From assembly GCF_008329605.1 (NCBI RefSeq), contig NZ_NPKO01000009.1, positions 1 to 64,000 of the forward strand: a stretch of DNA of 64,000 nucleotides, read 5' to 3'. Below, one piece after another: positions 7,694 through 16,256 of this stretch; position 1 is the first letter of the stretch, and the number at the start of each line of letters is the position of its first letter. The DNA comes from Mycolicibacterium sp. P9-64 (lineage in GTDB: Bacteria; Actinomycetota; Actinomycetes; Mycobacteriales; Mycobacteriaceae). Both the position numbers and the translations under genes were made by a program. Below the pieces are notes generated by a model. The model saw only the letters and a list, made by a program, of their open reading frames with translations, was not told where the DNA came from and made no database searches.

Positions 7694-8671
7694 TTAGCCG
7701 AGCACCCGCTGCAGGTCGGGCTTCATCTGCTGGAGCTGCTGGCCCCAGTAGGCCCAGGTGTGCGTGCCGGCATCCGGGAAGTTGAACACGCCGTTCTTGC
7801 CACCGGCCGCGATGTATTCGTCCTGGAAGGTCCGGTTGGTACGGATCGTCAGGCCCTCGAGGAACTTGGCAGGCACGTCGCCGCCACCGAGCTCGTTGGG
7901 CTGGCCGTTGCCGCAGTACACCCAGAGGCGGGTGTTGTTGGCCACCAGCGTCGGGATCTGCACCATCGGGTCGTTGCGCTTCCAACCGCTGTTCGGGTCT
8001 TCCGTCTTGCCCCACATGTCCTCGGACTTGAAGCCGCCCGCGTCACCCATCGAGATGTTGATCAGGAAGGGCCACGAACCCTCAGACGGGTTCAGGAAGC
8101 CGGACAGCGACGCCGCGTAGATGAACTGCTCCGGGTGGTAGACCGACAGGATCATCGATGCCGAACCGGCCATCGACAGACCGACGGCCGCGCTGCCGGT
8201 CGGCTTCACCTGCTTCTCCGACGAGAGGTAGGCAGGCAGTTCCTGGGTCAGGAAGGTTTCCCACTTGTAGGTCACGGGCGGGCCCGCCTTGTTGCGCGCA
8301 GGCGCGTACCAGTCGGCGTAGAAGCTGGACTGACCACCAACGGGCATGACGAGCGACAGGCCCGAGTCGACGTACCACTCGAAGGCCGCCGTCTCGATGT
8401 CCCAGCCGTTGAAGTCGTCACGGGCACGCAGGCCGTCGAGCAGGTACACGGCAGGCGAGCCTGCGCCACCGCTCTGGAACTGGACCTTGATGTCCTTGCC
8501 CATGCCCGCCGACGGCACCATCAGATACTCGACTGGCAGACCAGGACGCGAGAACGCCCCCGCAGTCGCGCCGCCTCCGACCAGCCCGATCATGCCGGGT
8601 AGCAGGAGCGCCGCCATGGTCGCACCAAAGAACCGGCGCGCCCATCGGCCACGAATTCTGTCAACGAACAT
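7694..8671 (-). CDS. Antigen 85 family mycolyltransferase (FbpC-like)
   Basis: This secreted alpha/beta hydrolase transfers mycolic acids between trehalose monomycolates and onto arabinogalactan, building the outer membrane. Residues 1-39 form a long signal peptide, with mature FSRPGLPVEYL as in all Ag85 proteins. The catalytic triad is visible: Ser166 in GLSMAG, Glu272 in FLEGL and His304 in GTHTW. The Cys pair found in FbpA and FbpB after WYQPA is absent (PARNKAG here), and AASLSGFLNPSEG and NDPMVQIP resemble FbpC. It ends at LQRVLG with no C-terminal tail. The subtype is inferred; the family is certain. Confidence 0.95.
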   Translation of the reverse strand: MFVDRIRGRWARRFFGATMAALLLPGMIGLVGGGATAGAFSRPGLPVEYLMVPSAGMGKDIKVQFQSGGAGSPAVYLLDGLRARDDFNGWDIETAAFEWYVDSGLSLVMPVGGQSSFYADWYAPARNKAGPPVTYKWETFLTQELPAYLSSEKQVKPTGSAAVGLSMAGSASMILSVYHPEQFIYAASLSGFLNPSEGSWPFLINISMGDAGGFKSEDMWGKTEDPNSGWKRNDPMVQIPTLVANNTRLWVYCGNGQPNELGGGDVPAKFLEGLTIRTNRTFQDEYIAAGGKNGVFNFPDAGTHTWAYWGQQLQQMKPDLQRVLG

Positions 8672-8927
8672 CTATGAAATCCATTCAGTTTGCGATTACC
8701 GCTTTACTCGTTCCACACCCACGGTCAGGTGACCGCCCAAGCGGCCCTCGGTCTCGCAACCGGGGCCGCGCCTGCCCAACCTTGGACAGACCAGAGAGTT
8801 TAGTTGTAAGTGGCAGTAAAACATGTGGCCAGTGAGTCGACCAACCCCAGGCAGGGGTTCGACGCCCCTCCGCTGCGGTGACGCACGCGTCAGCCGAGGC
8901 GCTGGCGACGGCCGTAGGCTGCCGCTC

Positions 8928-9494
8928 ATGGCGAGCACGCGTGGCACCGTCGGCAACAAGTTATCGGTGGACGACTGGATCCAGGCAGGTTACGCAATCT
9001 TGGCCGCGGAAGGCATAAAGGCACTGAAGATCGACCGATTGTGCGGCCAGTTGGGTGTCACCAAGGGCAGCTTCTATTGGCACTTCGACGGCATGCCCAG
9101 CTATCGCACAGCACTCACACAGTCTTGGGGTGAACTACGCGACGAAGACCGGCGTCACATCGACGAGCTCGGCGACATTCCCGCGCGGCAGCGCCTTTCG
9201 GTGATGATGACCTCATTGGTCAGCCCGCGACACTGGACTCTGGAGCGCGCAATGCGGGAATGGGCCCGCTCCGACGAGTCCGTGGCTGCCAGTGTGCGGG
9301 CTGCCGACCGCCGCCTGCTGCGGGCGGTGCGACAGGCCTTTCTCGACTACGGGTTCGCCCCCGATGAGGCCGACCTGCGCGCGAAGGCCACCTTCGCAGC
9401 CGGAATCGGCTTCCTCCACCTGTCCAGCGCCGTACCTGGGGACCAGGGTGCCGCCGACGCCGAACGGTTTCTGGAGCTGATGCTCGCGAAGTGA
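8928..9494 (+). CDS. TetR family transcriptional regulator
   Basis: The 188-residue protein has an N-terminal TetR helix-turn-helix at about residues 10-60: WIQAGYAILAAEGIKALKID, then LGVTKGSFYWHF. The rest is a helical ligand-binding domain. ATG at 8928 is preferred to an earlier ATG at 8823, which would add an unrelated basic leader. It lies 38 bases before the flavin-monooxygenase-like gene, the likely target together with itself. It is divergent from the antigen 85 gene across a 256-base gap in which I see only possible promoters and a tRNA T-arm-like sequence. Confidence 0.88.
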   Translation: MASTRGTVGNKLSVDDWIQAGYAILAAEGIKALKIDRLCGQLGVTKGSFYWHFDGMPSYRTALTQSWGELRDEDRRHIDELGDIPARQRLSVMMTSLVSPRHWTLERAMREWARSDESVAASVRAADRRLLRAVRQAFLDYGFAPDEADLRAKATFAAGIGFLHLSSAVPGDQGAADAERFLELMLAK

Positions 9495-9532
9495 CGCGTT
9501 TCCGTACTAAAAGGTATGGTAACGTTCGGCGC

Positions 9533-10696
9533 ATGCAGACCCTCGATGCGACGTATGGAATCACCGACGAGTTCGTCGGCCGTCTGGCCGATCGCGCGCG
9601 ACACGCCGAAGACCTTCGACGCCTGCCCGACGCCACCCTCGTCGACCTCGCCGCATCCGGTTTCACCGAGCTGCTGGTGCCCAAGCGCTACGGCGGCCTG
9701 CAGGCCGACTTTCCCGCGCTCCTCGACCCGGTACGGCGAATGGCGGCGGGCTGCACCTCCAGCGCGTGGACCATCGGGTTCTACGCGCTGCACAACTGGA
9801 TGCTGGCCCTGTTCGGCGAACGTGCCCAGGAGGAGGCGTTCGCGGCCCGGCCGTTCCTGGCACCGGCCCCGCTGGCCCCGACCGGCCGCGGCCTGCCCGT
9901 CGACGGCGGGATCAAGCTCAGTGGCCGCTGGTCGTGGGCGACCGGCGTGATGCACGGCAACTGGATCATCGTCGGCGTGCTGTGCGGCGCCGACCACGAC
10001 ATCCATCCTGCGCTGGCGCTGTTACCCGCCGCCGACGTCACAATCGAGGACGTCTGGCACACCGACGGCATGCGGGCCACCGGATCCAATGACGTGGTCA
10101 TCACCGACGCGTTCGTCCCCGACTACCGCCTGGTACGCGTGTCCGACATCTACGGCGGTACCGCGCCAGGTGCGGAGTTGCACGACTGTCCGACCTACCG
10201 CTGGCCGATGGTGCCGGCACTCGGACTGCTGGCCGCCATGCCCGCGCTCGGCAGCGCCGAGCGGGTGACCGAGTTGTACGCAGATCGGCTGGCGCGGCGG
10301 GTGCTGGCCTACGAGGGCGTCATACAGAAGGACAAACCCATCGCCCAAGCCCACCTGGGCCAAGCCAGGGTCCGGCTACGTGCGCTGCGGGGCCTGCTCG
10401 CCGACACCGTCGGCCAGATCGAGACGATTCTTGCGACCGGCGATCCGGTGCCGCGGCCGGTGCGTGGCGACGCACGCCTGGCTGCTGCGCACATCGTCCA
10501 CGAGTCGCGCGCCGTCATCGCAGCGCTGTCGGAGGCATCCGGTGCAAGCGCGCACTTCGTCGACAACCCGCTGCAACGCTTCAAACGCGACGTCGACGTC
10601 ATCTCAGGGCACGTCGTGTTCGACTACGACACCAGCCGGGAGCTGGCAGGGGCCTTGACGATGGGTATGAAGATTCCACGCACGGCGATGGTGTGA
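9533..10696 (+). CDS. Flavin-dependent monooxygenase of the acyl-CoA dehydrogenase fold
   Basis: The 387-residue protein has acyl-CoA-dehydrogenase architecture but resembles group D flavin monooxygenases such as HsaA and HpaB-like oxygenases: an N-terminal LVPKRYGGLQADFPALLDPV, a TSSAWTIGFYALHNWML segment, and SGRWSWATGVMHGNWIIVGV in the beta domain. The dehydrogenase catalytic EGT motif is absent. Such enzymes hydroxylate aromatic or steroid-derived phenols with FADH2 or FMNH2 from a separate reductase. The neighbouring ring-cleavage-like operon makes an aromatic substrate plausible. ATG at 9533 follows a TATGGT -10-like sequence. Confidence 0.75.
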   Translation: MQTLDATYGITDEFVGRLADRARHAEDLRRLPDATLVDLAASGFTELLVPKRYGGLQADFPALLDPVRRMAAGCTSSAWTIGFYALHNWMLALFGERAQEEAFAARPFLAPAPLAPTGRGLPVDGGIKLSGRWSWATGVMHGNWIIVGVLCGADHDIHPALALLPAADVTIEDVWHTDGMRATGSNDVVITDAFVPDYRLVRVSDIYGGTAPGAELHDCPTYRWPMVPALGLLAAMPALGSAERVTELYADRLARRVLAYEGVIQKDKPIAQAHLGQARVRLRALRGLLADTVGQIETILATGDPVPRPVRGDARLAAAHIVHESRAVIAALSEASGASAHFVDNPLQRFKRDVDVISGHVVFDYDTSRELAGALTMGMKIPRTAMV

Positions 10697-11088
10697 AGAT
10701 GAGGGACGTGCCCGACGCCGCGGTTACCAACTTCTTTCAGAAGCACATCGCCAACCCGTTGATGCGACGAAACCCCCTCCAGACGCTGCTCGAGACCACC
10801 GGCCGCAAGTCCGGCGAGCCACGCCGGACCCCATTGGGGGGAAGGCTCGTCGCCAATCAGTTCTGGTTCGTCTCGGAGTTCGGCGAGCAGTCTCAGTACG
10901 TGCGCAACATCAAGGCAGATCCGCGCGTGCGGGTGCGGCTGCGTGGACGATGGCACAGCGGGACGGCGCACCTGGTGTCCGATGACGACCCGCATGCGCG
11001 ACTTCGAGAACTGCCGCAGTTCAACAGCTTTGGCGTGCGCACGTTCGGCAACAACCTGCTGACCATTCGCGTCGACCTGGACGGCTGA
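10693..11088 (+). CDS. Deazaflavin (F420)-dependent nitroreductase family protein, DDN-like
   Basis: The 131-residue protein matches the small split-beta-barrel DDN/Rv3547 family: LLETTGRKSGEPRRTPLGG, WFVSEFGEQSQYVRNIKADPRV and RVRLRGRWHSGTAHLV. Members bind coenzyme F420 and act as quinone or nitro-compound reductases, mostly at the membrane. The GTG start at 10693 overlaps the stop of the preceding gene by 4 bases (GTGA), so translation is probably coupled. An ATG at 10699 is an alternative. Linkage to the monooxygenase suggests a reductive partner step, which is inference. Confidence 0.85.
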   Translation: MKMRDVPDAAVTNFFQKHIANPLMRRNPLQTLLETTGRKSGEPRRTPLGGRLVANQFWFVSEFGEQSQYVRNIKADPRVRVRLRGRWHSGTAHLVSDDDPHARLRELPQFNSFGVRTFGNNLLTIRVDLDG

Positions 11089-11133
11089 GCCGCGAAATCA
11101 AGACATCCCGGGGTCTTGCACCTCACCGAAGAT

Positions 11134-11151
11134 AAAAGTAACGTCAGTTTT
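11134..11151. promoter_or_regulatory. Imperfect palindrome in the promoter of the 8-gene catabolic unit
   Basis: AAAAGTAACGTCAGTTTT has 7 of 9 symmetric positions. It lies in the 101-base gap before the dioxygenase-like gene, 38 bases from the start codon. A related string, ACTAAAAGG followed by GTAACGTT, occurs before the monooxygenase gene near 9507-9528. It could be the operator of one of the two TetR proteins of this cluster (8928-9494 or 15616-16233). Confidence 0.4.
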
Positions 11152-11189
11152 AGTTCGGGTCATCCCTCCTGCCGTCATCGGAGATAGTC

Positions 11190-12314
11190 ATGGAATCGTT
11201 CATCCATCTGCGCAAGGGCACGACGCCGCGGCGGCTGCACGCCGACCTCGACGGCCTCAAGGACGACGAATTGGGCCGCGGTGGGTTCACCGGGCGAACC
11301 GCCAACATGTACCGGCGCAACGACCCCACCGCCTACCGGACGAGCGGTCCCCTGCGCCCCATAGACGTGTTGTCGAGCGAGTTGAAGCCCAGTGACGCCT
11401 CCGACGCCTACGGCGGTCCGCTGCTGATGTTCTCCAACGCCGACTGCCAGGTGCTGCTGTCCCGGCGAAGCGAGCCCATGCCGTTCTTCGTCCGCTACGT
11501 GGACGGTGACCTGCTCTGCTTCGTCCATAGTGGTACGGGGCTGTTGGAGACCGAGTTCGGCCCGCTGCGCTACCGCGAGGGCGATTGGCTGTACGTGCCG
11601 AAGGCCTGCACGTGGCGCCAGGTACCCGATCCCCAGGGGGAAGGCAATAGCAACTCGACCTTGCTGATGATTCAGGCGACCGACGAGTTCCGGGTGCCGC
11701 CGCCGGGTTACATGGGCCGCCACTTCCCGTTCGACCCTTCGCAGGCGGTGATCCCGGAGCCGGCGCCTTCCGACTCCGATCCAAGGCCAGCAGGGCGAGA
11801 CGACTACGAGGTGCGGCTCGTCCACGAAGGTGGACCGACGACGCTGTTCTATGAGCACAATCCGCTGGACGTCGAGGGCTGGCGAGGCGACAACTTCCCG
11901 TTCACGTTCAACATCGCCGACTACAACGTCGTCACCTCGGACAGCGTCCACCTGCCGCCGACCGTGCACCTCTTCATGCAGGCAACCGGCGTGTACGTGA
12001 TGAACTTCCTGCCCAAGCGCGCCGAGAGCGTGGCAGGCACCGAGCGCACTCCCTGGTATCACCGCAATGTCGACTACGACGAGATCGCGTTCTTCCACGG
12101 CGGATCGCTCTACGGCATCCCGATGCCGCCCGGACTGATATCCCATGCGCCGCAAGGCGTTCACCACGGTGCACCGGAGAAGGCCCGCGAACGGGCCAGG
12201 CGAAAGTTCGACGACTATTCCCACGTGGACTGGTCGGTGATCGCGATCGACACCAGGCGGCGCCTCACCCCGTCCGCCGAGGTTCTCGCCAACGACCTGG
12301 GGCAGCACTCGTGA
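11190..12314 (+). CDS. Homogentisate 1,2-dioxygenase family cupin protein
   Basis: The 374-residue protein has the double-cupin layout of homogentisate dioxygenase: GPLLMFSNADCQVLL, the lid strand EFGPLRYREGDWLYVPKACTW, and the Fe2+ site in the C-terminal half. Likely ligands are His291 in WYHRNVDYDE, Asp297 or Glu298, and His325 in QGVHHG. It is shorter than classical HmgA (about 430-445 residues) and the His-Glu spacing differs slightly, so the substrate may not be homogentisate. It heads a tightly packed unit with a hydrolase, CoA transferase and lyase, consistent with ring cleavage followed by acyl-CoA steps. Confidence 0.8.
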   Translation: MESFIHLRKGTTPRRLHADLDGLKDDELGRGGFTGRTANMYRRNDPTAYRTSGPLRPIDVLSSELKPSDASDAYGGPLLMFSNADCQVLLSRRSEPMPFFVRYVDGDLLCFVHSGTGLLETEFGPLRYREGDWLYVPKACTWRQVPDPQGEGNSNSTLLMIQATDEFRVPPPGYMGRHFPFDPSQAVIPEPAPSDSDPRPAGRDDYEVRLVHEGGPTTLFYEHNPLDVEGWRGDNFPFTFNIADYNVVTSDSVHLPPTVHLFMQATGVYVMNFLPKRAESVAGTERTPWYHRNVDYDEIAFFHGGSLYGIPMPPGLISHAPQGVHHGAPEKARERARRKFDDYSHVDWSVIAIDTRRRLTPSAEVLANDLGQHS

Positions 12315-13504
12315 CCACCACCGCCGAACAGCCGGTCAAACATGACTACGAACGCATCCCCTATCTCGTTGCGTACCAGAACACCTCGGGCGTGCGCGAC
12401 GTCTACGGCGGTGTGGCCGAGCTGGTCGTACTGGAGAGCTATCTGCTCAAGCCCAAGGCCAAACCCTCCGATACCGTGCTCGTGTTCATGCACCCGATCG
12501 GGGGCGGCGCCTACCTGCCGATGATCAACGCGCTGGCGCGGGCGGGGCACCACGTCATCTACTGCAACAGCCGGTTCCGCGGCACCGACTCGGCGCTGCT
12601 GATGGAGAAGGTCGTCGAGGATCTCGGCGAGTGCATCAAGGACGCCAAGCACCGCCTCGGCTACCAGAAGGTGGTGCTGGCCGGCTGGAGCGGTGGCGGC
12701 TCGCTGTCGGTGTTCTATCAACAGCAGGCGCAGCACCCGACGATCACGGCCAGCCCGTCGGGCGACGGGCCCGACCTCACCAAGCTCGGCCTCATCCCCG
12801 CCGACGGCATCATGCTCCTTGCCGCACACGTGAGCAGGCACGGCACCATGACCGAGTGGTTGGACGCGTCCATCCTCGACGAGTCCGACCCCAGCAAGCG
12901 GGACCAGGAGCTGGACCTCTACGACCCCGCGAATCCCAACCAGCCGCCGTACAGCCAGGAGTTCCTGGCCCGCTACCGGCAGGCTCAGATCGACCGCAAC
13001 CGGCGGATCACCAAGTGGGTCAAGGCAAAGCTCGCCGAGCTCAAGGCCGCAGGCAGGCCGAACGACGAGTTCGGCTTCGTCGTGCACGGCACCATGGCCG
13101 ACCCGCGTTGGCTCGATCCGACGGTCGATCCGAACGAACGCACCCCGGGAACCTGCTACCTGGGCGATCCTGCTGTGGTGAACAACAGCCCGGTCGGACT
13201 GGCCCGCTTCTGCACGCTGCGAAGCTGGCTGTCGCAGTGGAGTTACGACGACGCCAACGGCGACGCCGTGGACTGCGGCCCGGACATCGCGGTGCCAACG
13301 CTGGTGATCGGCAACCTGGCGGATGACGCATGCACGCCGAGCCACACACAGCGGCTCTTCAGCGCGATCGGGCATCCTGACAAGGAGATGCACGAGATCC
13401 CCGGCGCCAACCACTACTACTCAGGGCCCGATCAGCGCGACAAGCTGCGCGAGGCCGTGGGGGTGTGCACGGATTGGCTGCACGGGCACGGGTTCTCAAG
13501 CTGA
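12311..13504 (+). CDS. Alpha/beta hydrolase, possible C-C or ester hydrolase
   Basis: The 397-residue protein has the nucleophile elbow AGWSGG (Ser127), an oxyanion-type HPIGGGAYLPM stretch near residue 61, and a C-terminal acid-His region (NLADDACTPSHTQRLF, then PGANHYYSG). It is longer than usual because of an insert of about 100 residues between Ser and Asp. The GTG start overlaps the dioxygenase stop by 4 bases. In this setting it could hydrolyse the ring-opened product, but the sequence alone does not fix the bond. Confidence 0.8.
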   Translation: MTTTAEQPVKHDYERIPYLVAYQNTSGVRDVYGGVAELVVLESYLLKPKAKPSDTVLVFMHPIGGGAYLPMINALARAGHHVIYCNSRFRGTDSALLMEKVVEDLGECIKDAKHRLGYQKVVLAGWSGGGSLSVFYQQQAQHPTITASPSGDGPDLTKLGLIPADGIMLLAAHVSRHGTMTEWLDASILDESDPSKRDQELDLYDPANPNQPPYSQEFLARYRQAQIDRNRRITKWVKAKLAELKAAGRPNDEFGFVVHGTMADPRWLDPTVDPNERTPGTCYLGDPAVVNNSPVGLARFCTLRSWLSQWSYDDANGDAVDCGPDIAVPTLVIGNLADDACTPSHTQRLFSAIGHPDKEMHEIPGANHYYSGPDQRDKLREAVGVCTDWLHGHGFSS

Positions 13505-14706
13505 TGGTCACGGGCCCGTTGGACGGCATCAGGGTGATCGAGGTCGGCACGCTGATCTCGGGGCCGTTCGCAGGACGCCTGCTCGGCGACATGGGTGCCG
13601 AGGTCATCAAGATCGAGCCGCCCGGCTCCCCCGACCCGCTGCGCACGTGGGGCCAGGCCGAGCTCGACGGCCACCACTTCTTCTGGACCGTGCACGCCAG
13701 GAACAAGAAGGCCGCGACGCTCAACCTGCGGATGGAAGCCGGCCGTGCCCTATTTCTTGAACTGGTCGCACAATCCGACATCATCGTGGAGAACTTCCGG
13801 CCAGGCACGTTGGAGAAGTGGGATCTCGGCTACGACGTTCTGCGCGAACACAATCGGGGCATAATCCTGGTCAGGGTGTCCGGCTACGGGCAGACCGGCC
13901 CCGAGGCCCACAAGGCCGGTTACGCGTCGGTCGCCGAGGCCGCCAGCGGACTGCGGCACATGAACGGCTTTCCGGGCGGCCCTCCCCCACGGCTCGCGCT
14001 GTCGCTCGGCGATAGCCTGGCAGGCATGTTCGCCGCGCAGGGTGCACTGGCCGCGCTCTACCGGCGCACGGTCACCGGCGAGGGCCAGATCGTCGACGCT
14101 GCACTCACCGAATCATGCTTGGCCGTCCAGGAATCCACCATTCCCGACTACGACGTCGGCGGTATCGTCCGCGGGCCGTCGGGTACCCGGTTGGAGGGCA
14201 TCGCCCCGTCCAACATCTACCCGACCGCCGACGGCAGCTGGGTGGTGATCGCGGCCAACCAGGACACGGTGTTTCGCAGGCTGTGCGCCGCCATGGGCCA
14301 GCCCGAGCTCGCCACGGACGACCGGTTCGCCAATCACGTTGCGCGCGGGCGCAATCAGGACGTGCTCGACGACATCATCGGAGCGTGGGCCGCCGAACGG
14401 CAGCCCGCCGACATCATCTCGACCCTCAGCGCAGCGGGCGTCATCAGCGGCCCCATCAACACCGTCGCCGAGGTCGTCGACGATCCGCAGCTGCGATCCC
14501 GCGGCATGCTCGCCGACCACTGGGACGAGCGCATCGAGCGCAACGTGCTCGGCCCCGGCGTCGTGCCCGTGCTGAGCGAGACACCGGGCACCATCCGCAA
14601 CGCGGGTTCGGCCCAACCTGGCCAGCACAACGACGAGGTGTACGGCGAGCTGCTTGGCCGCTCGGCCGAGGAGCTGGAGACGCTGAGGGCGGAGGGGGTG
14701 CTGTGA
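13504..14706 (+). CDS. Class III CoA transferase (CaiB/BaiF family)
   Basis: The 400-residue protein opens with the family signature PLDGIRVIEVGTLISGPFAG and DMGAEVIKIEPP. It has VSGYGQTGP near residue 125 and the catalytic Asp in LSLGDSLAGMFAAQGALAAL, which forms the aspartyl-CoA anhydride intermediate. Family members move CoA between carboxylic acids. Here it could activate a cleavage-product acid before acyl-CoA dehydrogenation. The ATG shares one base with the previous stop (TGATG). Confidence 0.92.
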   Translation: MVTGPLDGIRVIEVGTLISGPFAGRLLGDMGAEVIKIEPPGSPDPLRTWGQAELDGHHFFWTVHARNKKAATLNLRMEAGRALFLELVAQSDIIVENFRPGTLEKWDLGYDVLREHNRGIILVRVSGYGQTGPEAHKAGYASVAEAASGLRHMNGFPGGPPPRLALSLGDSLAGMFAAQGALAALYRRTVTGEGQIVDAALTESCLAVQESTIPDYDVGGIVRGPSGTRLEGIAPSNIYPTADGSWVVIAANQDTVFRRLCAAMGQPELATDDRFANHVARGRNQDVLDDIIGAWAAERQPADIISTLSAAGVISGPINTVAEVVDDPQLRSRGMLADHWDERIERNVLGPGVVPVLSETPGTIRNAGSAQPGQHNDEVYGELLGRSAEELETLRAEGVL

Positions 14707-15608
14707 CCGGACTCCCCGCACACGTCGACATCCGGGACGTCTCACTGCGCGACGGGTTGCAGATCGAGGACCCGATTCCGTTGTCCGCCAAGCTCGAACT
14801 CCTCGCCGCCGTGGCCGCCACGGGTGTGCGGGAGATGGAGGCGACGGCCTTCGTGTCCCCGTCCAAGGTGCCCGCGCTCGCCGACGCTGCCGACCTCGCC
14901 GCCCACCTACACGACTTTCCCGACATCGAGTTCTCCGCGCTGGTCGCCAGCCCGAACGGCGCCACGCGGGCCGTCGCGGCGGGCCTCGGCTCCCTCGAAT
15001 ACGTGGTGTCGGCCGCCGACGGGCACAGCCACGCCAACGTCGGACGGTCGACCGCGGACTCCACCCGCTTGATCCCCGACATCGCCCGCATCGCGCACCA
15101 CGACGGGGCGACCGTCGAGGTGATCATCGCGACGGCATGGGACTGCCCGTTCGACGGCCCGACCGACCCGCAGCGCGTGCTGAAGATCGTCGAGGCGGCC
15201 GTAGCAGCCGGAGCCGATCGGGTGGCGATCGCCGACACCATCGGCACCGCAACGCCCCGCCGGGTGACGGCGCTGATCGAAAACCTGCGTCCGGTGATCG
15301 GCGATCTGCCGCTCGGCGCGCACTTCCACAACACCCGAGGCGCTGGCCTTGCCAGTGCGTTCGCCGCCGTCACCGCGGGAGTCACGCGACTCGATGCATC
15401 GGTCGGCGGCTTGGGCGGGTGCCCGTTCGCCCCGGGCGCCAGCGGCAACATCGCCATGGAAGACCTGGTGTACATGTTGCGCGACAGCGACATCGGGGTC
15501 GACGTCGACCTGCAAGCGGCGATCCGCGCAGCAGACGTCGCACGCAAAATCGTCGGCCACGACCTGCCAAGCGCGCTGCTGCGCGCCGGCGACCGAATCC
15601 TGAGCTGA
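14703..15608 (+). CDS. Hydroxymethylglutaryl-CoA lyase family protein
   Basis: The 301-residue TIM-barrel protein has DVSLRDGLQIEDPIPLSAK at the N terminus (the RDG Arg and Asp are catalytic or metal-binding), EATAFVSPSKVPALADA, the HFHNTRGAGLA metal His motif and a GGLGGCPFAPGASGNIAMED loop with the regulatory or catalytic Cys. HMG-CoA lyase splits 3-hydroxy-3-methylglutaryl-CoA to acetyl-CoA and acetoacetate; relatives split other 3-hydroxy-acyl-CoAs. It could be the final carbon-carbon cleavage of the pathway. GTG start overlapping the transferase stop by 4 bases. Confidence 0.9.
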   Translation: MTGLPAHVDIRDVSLRDGLQIEDPIPLSAKLELLAAVAATGVREMEATAFVSPSKVPALADAADLAAHLHDFPDIEFSALVASPNGATRAVAAGLGSLEYVVSAADGHSHANVGRSTADSTRLIPDIARIAHHDGATVEVIIATAWDCPFDGPTDPQRVLKIVEAAVAAGADRVAIADTIGTATPRRVTALIENLRPVIGDLPLGAHFHNTRGAGLASAFAAVTAGVTRLDASVGGLGGCPFAPGASGNIAMEDLVYMLRDSDIGVDVDLQAAIRAADVARKIVGHDLPSALLRAGDRILS

Positions 15609-15615
15609 GCCGACC

Positions 15616-16233
15616 ATGCCACGGGAGACGTTCACCGCGAAGGGCAACCAGACCCGCGAGTCCATCGAACGTGCTGCGCGGAAGCTGTTCGCCGAGCGCG
15701 GTTTCCACGGCACCACGCTTGCCGACATCACCTCCGCGGCGGACAGGTCTCCCGCGGTGTTCTACCGCTACTACGCCGACAAGGTGGACCTGCTCGCGGT
15801 CCTCGCCGATTCGTTTCTTCGCGACGTCGTCACCCCCGCCGGGCAGCAGGTTGCACTACCCGAGTCACCCGAGGACACGGAGTTCTTCGTCTCGACGGTG
15901 ACCGGCTACTGGAACATGTTCAAGCAGAACATCGGGATCATGGTCGCCGTCGATCAACTCGCCGCCGTCCAGCCGCGATTCGCCGACCTGCAGAACGAGT
16001 TTCGCCGATTCGGCATCGACATCGTGCGGGCATCGGTGCTGCGCGCCCGCGAGCAGGGTTATGCCAAGGACGTCGACCCCGAGCACACGGCGCTGGCCAT
16101 CTCGCTGCTCTTCGAGCGGTTCACCACGGTCTACCATCGGCCGGACACCGCCGCTCTCGGGGTGTCCCCCACCGACGAGAGCGCGGTGCGGACGCTGTCG
16201 ACGATTTGGAAGAAGACGCTGTACGGCTTTTAA
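15616..16233 (+). CDS. TetR family transcriptional regulator within the catabolic unit
   Basis: The 205-residue protein carries an N-terminal TetR helix-turn-helix: ESIERAARKLFAERGFHGTT, then ITSAADRSPAVFYRYYADK. The C-terminal helical domain would bind a small ligand, possibly a CoA ester of the pathway. It is embedded between the lyase (7-base gap) and acyl-CoA dehydrogenase genes, so it is probably made with the operon and feeds back on it. Confidence 0.9.
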   Translation: MPRETFTAKGNQTRESIERAARKLFAERGFHGTTLADITSAADRSPAVFYRYYADKVDLLAVLADSFLRDVVTPAGQQVALPESPEDTEFFVSTVTGYWNMFKQNIGIMVAVDQLAAVQPRFADLQNEFRRFGIDIVRASVLRAREQGYAKDVDPEHTALAISLLFERFTTVYHRPDTAALGVSPTDESAVRTLSTIWKKTLYGF

Positions 16234-16256
16234 CCACACCAAGGATGGGAATCAGA

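Noticed and set aside
8823..8927. Longer form of the TetR protein from ATG 8823
   Set aside because: The added 35 residues are unlike TetR leaders and span the T-arm-like sequence; ATG 8928 gives the normal start.
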